Under the pieces are notes generated by a model. The model saw nothing but the letters and a program-made list of their open reading frames with translations, had not been told where the DNA came from and made no database searches. Shown one piece after another: positions 23,410 to 31,675 of a stretch of 64,000 nucleotides of DNA. The stretch's first letter is position 1; each line of letters opens with the position of its first letter. The DNA comes from Mycolicibacterium grossiae (GTDB lineage: Bacteria > Actinomycetota > Actinomycetes > Mycobacteriales > Mycobacteriaceae). The DNA lies in the NCBI RefSeq assembly GCF_008329645.1, contig NZ_CP043474.1:3472001-3536000 (forward strand), written 5' to 3'. Made by a program: the position numbers and the translations under genes.

Positions 23410-23438
23410 TATTCAACGACCCTCGGAGGTCCGTTCTG

Positions 23439-24437
23439 ATGTCTCGATTCCCCAAGGTCCTCGGCGCTCTCGCCGCCGTATCCGCCCTCCTCGTCGGTGC
23501 CACCGCATGCGCCGACGAATCCTCCGCACCGGGAGGCGAAAACGGTTCGGGCACCGACACGTTGAGCATTTCGGCCACCGGCGTCGACAGCCTCCCGTTC
23601 ATGGCCATCCTGCAGGCCGGCATCGACAAGAAGTGGTTCGAGGAGGAGGGGTTGAAGGTCGACCTGTTCTCCGGCGGTGGCGGCGGCAACACGCTGCGGG
23701 TCGTCACCAGCGGCGACGCCGACATGGCCATCGCCGGTAACAGCTCCGTGCTCCTCGCTGCGCAGCAACCGAATTCGAACCTCACGGTAATCGCACCCTG
23801 GTTTCAGATGAACGACTTCTCCTGGATCAGCCCGCCCGGGCGCGCCATCTCCGGAGCCACTCTCGGCTTCAGTTCCGCGGGCTCGTCGACCGAACTGCTG
23901 GTGAAGGGTCTGGAACGCGAACTCGGCGACGGCATCAAGTCGCAGGCCGTCGGGCAGATGGGCGACAACTGGACGGCGGCCAAGGCCAATCAGATCACCG
24001 CGGGCTGGGCCATGCAGCCGTTCATCGCCGACAAGCAGGCCAGTGAGAACGCCCAGGTGTTGGTGAACTCCCGCGAGGTGCTCGGCGACCTGCCCGCCGA
24101 CCTGGTCGCGGTGAACACCGAGTACGCCCAGGCCAACCCCGAGAACCTGACCAAGTTCTTCAAGGTGGCCGACCGCCTCAATGCGTGGGTGGTCGAGAAC
24201 CCCGACGAGGCCGCGACCACCATCGCGCCCTTGGTGAAGGTCTCGCCGGAAGTGATGAAGGCGGCGTTCCGCAGCAGCCCCGACCTGGCCAAGGGATACT
24301 CGCTGAAGGTGGACGCCGACGGCCTGAAGAACCTCTCGGAACTCATGGTGGGTGCCGGTCAGATCGACGCTCCCGTCGACTGGGCCACGGTGCTCGATCA
24401 GCAGTACCTGCCCGAGGATGCCCGAGCGTCCTTCTGA
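23439..24437 (+). CDS. ABC importer substrate-binding lipoprotein (SsuA/NMT1-like)
   Basis: This 332-residue substrate-binding protein is of the nitrate/sulfonate/taurine and NMT1/THI5-like type. A signal peptide ends in the lipobox LLVGATAC, with the lipidated Cys at about residue 24. The mature domain begins SISATGVDSLPFMAILQAGIDKKWFEEEGL, the conserved pattern for this family, with SGDADMAIAGNSSVLLAA later. The family binds small anionic compounds, including sulfonates, pyrimidines and aromatic acids. ATG 23439 follows CGGAGG. It is the first gene of an eight-gene operon. Confidence 0.9.
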   Translation: MSRFPKVLGALAAVSALLVGATACADESSAPGGENGSGTDTLSISATGVDSLPFMAILQAGIDKKWFEEEGLKVDLFSGGGGGNTLRVVTSGDADMAIAGNSSVLLAAQQPNSNLTVIAPWFQMNDFSWISPPGRAISGATLGFSSAGSSTELLVKGLERELGDGIKSQAVGQMGDNWTAAKANQITAGWAMQPFIADKQASENAQVLVNSREVLGDLPADLVAVNTEYAQANPENLTKFFKVADRLNAWVVENPDEAATTIAPLVKVSPEVMKAAFRSSPDLAKGYSLKVDADGLKNLSELMVGAGQIDAPVDWATVLDQQYLPEDARASF

Positions 24438-24465
24438 CCCACCACCGATCGGAGAGGAACGGCCA

Positions 24466-25278
24466 GTGGACTCGCTAGGCATCGAGATGAGCGGCGTTTC
24501 GGTCGTGTTCGACACGCCCGCCCGCACGGTCACCGCCGTCACCGGCATCGACCAGACCATCCCGCACTCGAGCTTCGTCTCGATCGTCGGGCCCAGCGGC
24601 TGCGGCAAGTCGACGCTCCTGGCAGTGGTGTCGGGACTGCAGAAGGCGACCACCGGCACGGTCAGCGTCGGCGGGCGGCCCGTCACCGGACCGGATCCCA
24701 AGATCGGCGTCGTGTTCCAGGAGGACTCCACACTGCCGTGGCGCACGGTCGAGGAGAACGTCGCGTTCGCGATGGAGATGATCGGTACGCCGAAGGCGAC
24801 CCGTCGCCAACGGGCCGGCGACGCCATCGAACTCGTCGGCCTCGCCGGCTTCGAGAAGTCCTACCCGTCGCAGTTGTCCGGCGGCATGCGTCAGCGCGTC
24901 GCGCTGGCACGCACCCTCGCGGTGCAACCGGAAGTGGTGTTGATGGACGAGCCGTTCGCCGCCCTCGACCAGCAGACCCGGCTGTTCCTCGGTGCGGAGG
25001 TCCGCCAGATCTGGGCCCGCACCAAGCAGACCATCATGTTCGTCACGCACGACATCTCGGAGGCGATCCTGCTGTCCCAGCAGGTGTGGGTGATGTCCTA
25101 CCGGCCGGGCACGATCATCGACGTCGTCGACATCGACCTGCCCGGCGAGCGTGACGCCTCGGTGGTGTCCACACCGCGCTTCAACGAATTGCACAACCGG
25201 ATCTGGGGTTCGCTGCAGGCCGAGTCGATGCGCGGCTTCCAGCAGCAGGAGGCCGGCACGGAGGCGGCGACCACGTGA
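24466..25278 (+). CDS. ABC importer ATPase (SsuB-like)
   Basis: This 270-residue ATPase has Walker A GPSGCGKST (about residues 44-52), the Q-loop VVFQEDSTLPWRTV, signature LSGGMRQRVALARTL, Walker B VVLMDEPFAALD and the switch FVTHDISEA. It powers the SsuA-like importer. GTG 24466 follows GGAGAGG. It overlaps the first permease by 4 nt. Confidence 0.93.
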   Translation: MDSLGIEMSGVSVVFDTPARTVTAVTGIDQTIPHSSFVSIVGPSGCGKSTLLAVVSGLQKATTGTVSVGGRPVTGPDPKIGVVFQEDSTLPWRTVEENVAFAMEMIGTPKATRRQRAGDAIELVGLAGFEKSYPSQLSGGMRQRVALARTLAVQPEVVLMDEPFAALDQQTRLFLGAEVRQIWARTKQTIMFVTHDISEAILLSQQVWVMSYRPGTIIDVVDIDLPGERDASVVSTPRFNELHNRIWGSLQAESMRGFQQQEAGTEAATT

Positions 25279-26135
25279 CCGCCTCCTCGACGTCCTTCGT
25301 GGCCACCGACGACCTGCCCGCCGAACCCGTGCCCGCCGCCGACGGCCCGTCCTCGGGCACCGGCCGCCGGCGCGGCGTCCCCACACTGGTGTGGAGCGTC
25401 CTGGCCACGGTCGGTCTCATCGCGGCCTTCACGGTCCTCGCCGAGATCGGATCGCGCGCCGGCTGGTGGAACGACCACGTCCTACCCGCCCCGTCGGTGG
25501 TGTTCGGCGCACTCGGACGCCTGCTCGGCGAGCCGCAGTTCTGGCTCGACGCGCAACGCACCGGTGTCGAGGTGGCCGTCTCGATCGTCTTCGGCTGCCT
25601 CCTGGGATTCGTTGCCGGACTGCTGTTCTGGAAGGTGCCCCTGCTCGGCCGGGTGTTCGAGCCCTATCTGGTGTCGTTCTATGCCGTCCCGCTCGTGCTC
25701 TTCTACCCCGTGATGATCGTGCTCGTCGGCATCAACGCAATGTCGGTGATCATCCTCGCCACGATCATGGCCGCGATTCCGATGGCACTGAACACCGCCG
25801 TCGGGCTCAATCAGATGCCGCCGGTCTACCTGAAACTCGCACGGTCGCTGCGCGCGTCGCCGCGCCAGACGCTGTTCGCGATCGCCATCCCGGCCGCCGG
25901 GCCCTACATCGTGGCGGGCCTGCGGCTGGCCGTCGTGTACGCCCTCATCGGCACCATCGCGATGGAGTTCACCACGGCACAGGCCGGATTGGGGTACCGC
26001 ATCCGCTACCTCTACGAGATCTTCGACAACACGCAGATGTTCGCCTACATCGTGGTGGTGCTACTGCTGTCGTGCGTCCTCACCATCGCCCTCGCCGCCG
26101 TCGAGCGGGTACTGCTGAAGGGTAGGAACGCGTGA
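25275..26135 (+). CDS. ABC importer permease 1
   Basis: This 286-residue membrane component has about six transmembrane helices and the BPD_transp_1 (SsuC/TauC-like) EAA loop near LKLARSLRASPRQTLFAIAIPAAGP. The first ~35 residues are hydrophilic. Having two different permease genes implies a heterodimeric channel. It overlaps both neighbours by 4 nt. Confidence 0.9.
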   Translation: MTASSTSFVATDDLPAEPVPAADGPSSGTGRRRGVPTLVWSVLATVGLIAAFTVLAEIGSRAGWWNDHVLPAPSVVFGALGRLLGEPQFWLDAQRTGVEVAVSIVFGCLLGFVAGLLFWKVPLLGRVFEPYLVSFYAVPLVLFYPVMIVLVGINAMSVIILATIMAAIPMALNTAVGLNQMPPVYLKLARSLRASPRQTLFAIAIPAAGPYIVAGLRLAVVYALIGTIAMEFTTAQAGLGYRIRYLYEIFDNTQMFAYIVVVLLLSCVLTIALAAVERVLLKGRNA

Positions 26136-26926
26136 CCGCCACCGTGCCGCCACCCACCGCCGAGACCGCCGCCGCGCCGCCGCACCGCTTCTCGGTCCGG
26201 GCGCTGCTGGCCAACCAGTTCGTCGGGGCCGCGCTGCTCGCCGTGCTGGTCGTCATCGCGTGGGAGGTGATGTCCGGCCTGACGTTCGTGATCCCGTCGC
26301 CGGTTCAGACGATCACCGTGCTGTTCGCCAACCTGTCGGATCCGACGTACCTGTTCGACCTGCGGGTGACCGCGCAGTCGGTGTTGCTGGCGTTCGTGAT
26401 CGGCACCGCGGTGGGCGGGGGCACGGGTCTGCTGCTGGGCCTGTCGGCCCGGTTGCGGATGCTCTTCGAGCCGCTGCTCATCATCGTCAACGGCATCCCG
26501 AAGATCGTGCTCTACCCGGTGCTGCTACCCATCTTCAGCCTGTCCGGATCGAAGGTGGTCATGGGCGTGCTGTTCGCGCTGTTCCCGGTGCTCGTCAACG
26601 TGTCGACCGGCGTGCAGGAGATTCCGCGCGTCTACTGGAAGCTGGCCCGCTCGGTGCGTGCGAATGCCTGGCAGACGCTGGTCCACGTCATCTTCCCCGC
26701 CATCCGCCGTCCACTGCTCACCGGCATTCGGCTCGCGGTCAGCCTCGCCGTGGTCGGCGTCGTGCTCTCGGAGTTCTTCGCGACCCGGCGCGGACTGGGC
26801 CGGGTGGTGCTGCAGGCCTACAGCCACGGCGACTACCCGTCGATGGTCGCGACCATCATGCTGCTCATCACCATCTCCTTCGGCATCTCGATCGCACTGT
26901 GGCAGTGGGAGAAGCGAATCCATTGA
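26132..26926 (+). CDS. ABC importer permease 2
   Basis: This 264-residue SsuC/TauC-like permease has six transmembrane helices and the EAA loop YWKLARSVRANAWQTLVHVIFPAI. It pairs with the preceding permease. Its stop overlaps the TTG start of the Mo-hydroxylase large subunit, so transport and first oxidation are translationally coupled. Confidence 0.9.
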   Translation: MTATVPPPTAETAAAPPHRFSVRALLANQFVGAALLAVLVVIAWEVMSGLTFVIPSPVQTITVLFANLSDPTYLFDLRVTAQSVLLAFVIGTAVGGGTGLLLGLSARLRMLFEPLLIIVNGIPKIVLYPVLLPIFSLSGSKVVMGVLFALFPVLVNVSTGVQEIPRVYWKLARSVRANAWQTLVHVIFPAIRRPLLTGIRLAVSLAVVGVVLSEFFATRRGLGRVVLQAYSHGDYPSMVATIMLLITISFGISIALWQWEKRIH

Positions 26927-29232
26927 GCGACACCACCGGAGGCTTCATCGGCTCCTCGGTGGGGCGCCGCGAGGACGAGCGTCTGCTCGGCGGCCGCGCC
27001 GGCTTCCTCGCCGACCACGCCGCAGGCGCACGGCACGTCGTGTTCGTCCGGTCCACGGAGGCCGCGGCGCACATCACCGGCATCGACACGACGGCGGCCG
27101 CCGCCATGCCGGGCGTGTACGGCGTGTACACCGCGGCCGACCTCGGGTTGACGGGCGTGGCGTTCCCGGCCCTCACGACGCCGGATCCGGACTTCAGCGC
27201 CGCCACCTCGCTGCGACTGGTCGAGCAGCGGTTGCCGATCCTCGCGACCGAGCGCGTCCACTACGTCGGGCAGCCCATCCTCGCCGTCGTCGCCGACGAC
27301 CGCTACCTCGCCGAGGATGCCGCCGAAGCCGTCGAGATCGGCTACGACCCCATCCCGCCGGTCGTCGACGCGCAATCCGCGCTCGACCCGGCGAGCCCCG
27401 TGGTCTTTCCTCACCTGCACGGCAACGAAGCCGCGTCCCTCGAGTACTCGTTCGGTGACCCCGACGCCGCGGTGGCGGCCGCCGCCGTCGTGGTGGCGGA
27501 CACCTACCGGATGGAGCGCCACGGCGCCGTACCGCTGGAATGCCGCGGCGTGCTCGCGACGTTCGACACCGGTCGCCGCCGCGTCGAGGTGCTCACCTCG
27601 ACCCAGGTCCCGCACATGGTGCGCAACGCCATCTGCGCGGTGACGGGGTGGACCCGCGAGGACGTCAAGGTCGCCGTGCCCGACGTCGGCGGCGGCTTCG
27701 GCACCAAGGCCAACGTGTACGGCGAGGAGGTCGTCCTCGCGGTGCTCGCCCGCCGCACCGGGCTGCGGGTGATCTGGGTCGAGGACCGCCAGGAGCACCT
27801 GGTGGCCAGCGCGCAGGGCAGGGACCAGGTGCACCACGCGCGGCTCGCGGTCGATGCGCGGGGCAGGATCACCGCATGGGCGGACGACTTCGTCGTCGAC
27901 ATCGGCGCCGGCAGCCTGTGGGTGGCCGGCATCGTCGCCAACACCGCGGTCCACCTCATGGGCCCCTACCGCATCCCCGCCATGCACGTGCGGGGACGGG
28001 CGGCGCTGACCAACAAGACCCTGGTGGCGCAGTACCGCGGCGCCGGGCGCCCGGAGGCGACGTTCGCGTTGGAACGCAGCCTCGATGCCGCGGCATCCGC
28101 ACTCGGCCTGTCCGGCACCGAGATCCGGCGCCGCAACCTGCTGACGGCCGACGACCTGCCCTACCCTCGGCCCATCCCGTACCGCGACGGCGTGCCCATC
28201 TCCTACGACGGCGGCGACTACGCCGCGTGCCTCGACTCGGTGAGCCAGGCGTTGCCGCCCGCCGACGTCACCGCCTGTGCGAGCAGCCATCCCGACTACC
28301 GGATCGGCTACGGGGTGGCGGCGTACCTGGAAGCCACCGGACGGGGACCGCACGAGACGGCCCGGGTTCGGTTGCTGCCCACCGGCACCGTCGAGGTCAC
28401 CGCCGGCGCCGCCTCCGCGGGACAGGGCCACGAAACGGTCTTCGCCCAGGTCGCCGCCGACGCGCTGGCCGTGCCCCTCGAGAGGGTGCGCTACCTGCCC
28501 GCCGACACCGACCGGCTGGCAGACGGCGTCGGCACGTTCGCCAGCCGCTCGGCGATCCTCGCCGGCTCCGCGGTGCACCAGGCGTGCGGCGAACTGGTCG
28601 ACCTGGCACGCCGGCGTGCCGCCGAAGTGCTGGGCCTCGATCCGGACGCCGACGTCGTGGAGTACGGGGCCGGGCGCTTCACCGCGGGAGCCCGATCCAC
28701 CGGGTGGGACGAGATCGCCGCGACCACCCGACACGGAGCCGCGGTGGACGTCTCGACGGTGTTCTGCGTGGACACCGTGACGTGGACGATGGGGGTGCAC
28801 GCGGTGATCCTGGGCGTGCACCGGCGCACCGGCATCGTGAAGGTCCTGCGCTACGCGGTGTCCCACGAGGGCGGCCGCGAGATCAATCCGCGGATCGTCG
28901 AGGGGCAGATCATCGGCGGCGTCGCCCAGGGCATCGGTGGCGCGCTGTTCGAGGCGTGGCGCTACTCGCCGTCCGGCGAACCGACGTCGACCACGTTCGC
29001 CGCCTATCACCTGCCGCTGACCACCGACGTGCCCGACGTGGTCGTCGATCACCACCACGTGGACACCCCGGTGAACCCCATCGGGGTGCGCGGGGCGGGG
29101 GAGAGCGGCACCATCGCGGTGTATGCGGCCGTTGCCGCCGCGGTCGACGACGCGCTCGGCGCCGGCTGCCACGTCCGCACCACCCCCATCGATACCGGCG
29201 ACCTCTGTCGTCGGCTGCGGGCCGCATCGTGA
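26923..29232 (+). CDS. Molybdenum hydroxylase large (molybdopterin) subunit
   Basis: This 769-residue xanthine-dehydrogenase-family subunit binds Mo-pyranopterin and hydroxylates an aromatic N-heterocycle or aldehyde with water as oxygen source. The catalytic base is Glu727 in GVRGAGESGTIA. GGGFGTKANVYGEE and YRGAGR (371-376) contact the cofactor. The YRGAGR loop is the type-II variant often labelled CO dehydrogenase; true CO dehydrogenases carry a Cys-containing AYRCSFR loop instead. The TTG start at 26923 is chosen because it forms a TTGA overlap and places the family's FIGSSVGRREDERLL N-terminus correctly. Confidence 0.92.
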   Translation: MSDTTGGFIGSSVGRREDERLLGGRAGFLADHAAGARHVVFVRSTEAAAHITGIDTTAAAAMPGVYGVYTAADLGLTGVAFPALTTPDPDFSAATSLRLVEQRLPILATERVHYVGQPILAVVADDRYLAEDAAEAVEIGYDPIPPVVDAQSALDPASPVVFPHLHGNEAASLEYSFGDPDAAVAAAAVVVADTYRMERHGAVPLECRGVLATFDTGRRRVEVLTSTQVPHMVRNAICAVTGWTREDVKVAVPDVGGGFGTKANVYGEEVVLAVLARRTGLRVIWVEDRQEHLVASAQGRDQVHHARLAVDARGRITAWADDFVVDIGAGSLWVAGIVANTAVHLMGPYRIPAMHVRGRAALTNKTLVAQYRGAGRPEATFALERSLDAAASALGLSGTEIRRRNLLTADDLPYPRPIPYRDGVPISYDGGDYAACLDSVSQALPPADVTACASSHPDYRIGYGVAAYLEATGRGPHETARVRLLPTGTVEVTAGAASAGQGHETVFAQVAADALAVPLERVRYLPADTDRLADGVGTFASRSAILAGSAVHQACGELVDLARRRAAEVLGLDPDADVVEYGAGRFTAGARSTGWDEIAATTRHGAAVDVSTVFCVDTVTWTMGVHAVILGVHRRTGIVKVLRYAVSHEGGREINPRIVEGQIIGGVAQGIGGALFEAWRYSPSGEPTSTTFAAYHLPLTTDVPDVVVDHHHVDTPVNPIGVRGAGESGTIAVYAAVAAAVDDALGAGCHVRTTPIDTGDLCRRLRAAS

Positions 29233-30104
29233 AGCCTGCACCGTTCGCCTACCACCGCCCCGACTCGGTCACCGAGGCGTTGACCGTCCTCGCCGAGGAC
29301 CCGGACGCGAAGCTCCTCGCGGGCGGGCAGTCGCTGCTGACGCTGATGAACCTGCGGCTGGCGCGACCGTCGGCCGTCGTCGATCTGGGCCGGCTCGCCG
29401 AACTCGGCCGGATCTTCGACGACACCGACGACCTGGTACTCGGGGCGATGGTCACGCACCGCACCGTGGAGACCGACCCGCTGATCGCCGCGCGGGCACC
29501 GCTGCTCGCCGACGCCGCGCGCTACATCGGTCACGTCGGCATCCGCAATCGCGGCACGATCGGCGGTTCGGTGGCCCACGCCGATCCCGCGGCGGAGATG
29601 CCGCTCGCCACACTGGTTCTCGGCGCCACCTTCCACGTCGAGTCGGCGCGCACCGGCCGGCGCCGAATCGCCGCCGAGGACATGTTCGTCTCGTTCTACA
29701 CGAGTGCGCTCGAGGCCGACGAGATGGTCACGTGGATCTCGGTGCCCGCAATCCGCGCCGATCAGGGCTGGGGTTTCGTCGAATATGCGCGCCAGCACGG
29801 CGATTACGGGCTGGCCGGCGCCGGCTGCCTGGTGACCCTGGGCGCCGACGGACGGATCCGCGCGGTGCGGGCGGCGGCCATGAGCGTGGCCGACCGGCCG
29901 CTGGCGTTCACCGGAGAGCAGGTGGTGGGCGAACTCCCGTCGGAGCGACTGTGGCGCGACCTCGCCCGGGGATGGGCCGAGGGCACCGAACCCGCCGCCG
30001 ACGACGCCGAGTACGCGCGCGCACTGTGCGCCGACGCACTCGCCGAGGCGCTGGCCGACGCCACCCGCAGGGCCACTGGGAGGGAGGACGCCGATGACCG
30101 CTGA
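29229..30104 (+). CDS. Molybdenum hydroxylase FAD subunit
   Basis: This 291-residue medium subunit binds FAD. It has KLLAGGQSLLTLMNLRLARP at residues ~30-50, IRNRGTIGGSVAHADPAAEMP around 98-118 (both FAD pyrophosphate-binding motifs) and a CO_deh_flav_C domain at the C-terminus. It passes electrons from the Fe-S subunit to an acceptor. GTG 29229 overlaps the large-subunit stop. Confidence 0.93.
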   Translation: MKPAPFAYHRPDSVTEALTVLAEDPDAKLLAGGQSLLTLMNLRLARPSAVVDLGRLAELGRIFDDTDDLVLGAMVTHRTVETDPLIAARAPLLADAARYIGHVGIRNRGTIGGSVAHADPAAEMPLATLVLGATFHVESARTGRRRIAAEDMFVSFYTSALEADEMVTWISVPAIRADQGWGFVEYARQHGDYGLAGAGCLVTLGADGRIRAVRAAAMSVADRPLAFTGEQVVGELPSERLWRDLARGWAEGTEPAADDAEYARALCADALAEALADATRRATGREDADDR

Positions 30105-30603
30105 GACGAACGTGCCGATCTCGGTGACCGTCAACGGCCGTCTGGTGCGGCGGTCGGTGCCGCCGCGGCGGACACTGGCCGATTTCCTGCGTGACGACCT
30201 GGGGCTCACCGGAACGCACCTCGGGTGCGAACACGGTGTCTCCGGCGCCTGCACGGTGTTCGTCGACGGCCGGTCGTCACGGGCCTGCCTGATGCTCGCG
30301 GTCCAAATCGACGGCACGATCGTCGACACGGTCGAGGGTCTCGACCAGTTCGAGGAAACCGCCCGGCTGCGCCGCGCGTTCTCCGCGCGCGGCGGGCTGC
30401 AGTGCGGCTTCTGCACGCCCGGCTTCCTGGTGACCGCGGTCGAACTGCTGCGCGATCCCGATGCCGAGAAGCCGCTGACCGCCGATTCGGTGCGAGAGAC
30501 GTTGTCCGGCAACATTTGTCGCTGCACCGGATACCAGGGCATCGTAGCGGCGGTGCTCGACGCCGCGAAGCCCCCGGACAGCGCGGACAGTGCCGACAGC
30601 TGA
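30094..30603 (+). CDS. Molybdenum hydroxylase [2Fe-2S] subunit with a Cys-to-Ser ligand change
   Basis: This 169-residue iron-sulfur subunit carries two [2Fe-2S] clusters. The C-terminal cluster is complete: Cys104, Cys107 (CGFC), Cys142 and Cys144 (CRC). The N-terminal plant-type cluster normally has four Cys in CxxxxCxxC...C; here the residues are Cys45, Ser50, Cys53 and Cys65 (CEHGVSGAC), so the second ligand is Ser, encoded by TCC at 30241-30243. Serine can ligate iron, but this should alter potential or stability, unless it is a sequencing error. ATG 30094 overlaps the FAD subunit by 11 bp. Confidence 0.92.
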   Translation: MTAETNVPISVTVNGRLVRRSVPPRRTLADFLRDDLGLTGTHLGCEHGVSGACTVFVDGRSSRACLMLAVQIDGTIVDTVEGLDQFEETARLRRAFSARGGLQCGFCTPGFLVTAVELLRDPDAEKPLTADSVRETLSGNICRCTGYQGIVAAVLDAAKPPDSADSADS

Positions 30604-31675
30604 GGCGCGCATCCGCCCGGTGTGGCGGCGTGTCGCCGACCTGCTCCGCCCGGTCGGCAGCAGCAGGTGGTCGATGGCGGCGTGGTTGGCCGCCGGGCTC
30701 GGTGCCGTGCTGGTCGCGTCCGCGGCCGCCGGCCGTGGCGCGCTCGGTTCGGCGGTCGCGCTGGGTCTGGTACTCGCCGCCGTTCCCGCCCTGCCCACGG
30801 CGTGGCGACCGGGCGTCGCGATCCTGGCGATCCGGGGATCCGCCGTGCTGACCGGTGCGTTGGTGGCCATCGCCGCGGCGGCGCAGCCGGTGGCGCTGGC
30901 GGCGGTCACCGTACTCGCGGCCGTGACGGGCGCGCTGTTGCGCCGCGTCGGTCCCACGCTGGGGCTGGCCGTGGTCCTCGTCGCCGTCGACGCCCCCGCG
31001 GGGGGAGCCCCTCTGGCCGCGGTCCTGCCCTACGTCGGCGGCGTCGCGGTGGCCGCCGTCTGCTGGGCGGCGTGGTACGCGTGCGACCGCCTGCGGGGCG
31101 CCTCGTCGCACGAGGGCACCGCGACGGCAAGCGCACCGGGACGCACGGGTCGGCACGCCGTCACCGTCGGCAGCACCGTCGCGTGCGCCGTCCTGGCCGC
31201 GCACCTGCTGCCGGATGGTCTGGTGGGCGGGCACTGGCTGATCACCAGCGTGCTGCTCACCGTGCAACCGGTCGCCGCCGACACCGGAGTGCGCCTGGCG
31301 CAACGCCTCTTGGGCAATACCCTGGGCGCGGTGATCGCCGCCGCGGTCCTGGGCGCACGCCCGGCCCTGGTCGTCGTCGCCGCACTGGCCGTGGCGCTGT
31401 TCACCCTCGCCATGGCGCTGCGGCCGGTCAACTACACGTGGTGGGCCGTCACCGGCCCGCCGGTGCTCCTGGTGGTCAGCGAGTACCCGCACCTCTTCCC
31501 GTGGTACGAGGGCGGCATCCGGCTCGCCATGAACCTCGGCGGCGCAATCGTGGTGCTGCTCGTCGTGTTCGGGGTTCCGGCTCTGTGGCGGAGCATCTTT
31601 CGCCGCTCGGCGGTCGACTACCGGGAATCCTTTGCGTCGGATACTGTATACGAAATGCAACGGAGGAGGGTGTAG
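30590..31675 (+). CDS. FUSC-family membrane protein
   Basis: This ~361-residue membrane protein has two sets of hydrophobic helices (about 30-160 and 205-335) separated by a cytoplasmic Ser/Gly/Thr-rich stretch. GHWLITSVLLTVQP and RLLGNTLGAVIAAAVLG are typical of fusaric-acid-resistance (FUSC) and aromatic-acid exporter proteins. It could export a toxic pathway intermediate. GTG 30590 overlaps the Fe-S gene by 14 bp. Its 3' end encodes operator site D, which drives the next operon. Confidence 0.8.
   Translation: MPTAEARIRPVWRRVADLLRPVGSSRWSMAAWLAAGLGAVLVASAAAGRGALGSAVALGLVLAAVPALPTAWRPGVAILAIRGSAVLTGALVAIAAAAQPVALAAVTVLAAVTGALLRRVGPTLGLAVVLVAVDAPAGGAPLAAVLPYVGGVAVAAVCWAAWYACDRLRGASSHEGTATASAPGRTGRHAVTVGSTVACAVLAAHLLPDGLVGGHWLITSVLLTVQPVAADTGVRLAQRLLGNTLGAVIAAAVLGARPALVVVAALAVALFTLAMALRPVNYTWWAVTGPPVLLVVSEYPHLFPWYEGGIRLAMNLGGAIVVLLVVFGVPALWRSIFRRSAVDYRESFASDTVYEMQRRRV
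31637..31654 (+). promoter_or_regulatory. Operator-like 18-mer inside the FUSC gene end (island site D)
   Basis: TCGGATACTGTATACGAA lies 20 nt before the enamidase start and differs from site C at only three positions. It falls within the last codons of the FUSC gene yet keeps the pattern found in three intergenic sites, which argues for selection on a regulatory role. It implies an internal promoter for enamidase, glutaryl-CoA dehydrogenase and E1; TACTGT (31642-31647) could be its -10. Confidence 0.65.

Noticed and set aside
26833..29241. An 802-codon open frame on the minus strand opposite the Mo-hydroxylase large subunit
   Set aside because: It is a high-GC shadow: low-complexity Arg/Gly/His composition, no recognisable domain, and the plus frame is a well-conserved enzyme.
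26923..30603. Aerobic carbon monoxide dehydrogenase (coxMSL)
   Set aside because: The large subunit lacks the Cys-containing AYRCSFR loop; the operon context is importer, enamidase and glutaryl-CoA dehydrogenase.
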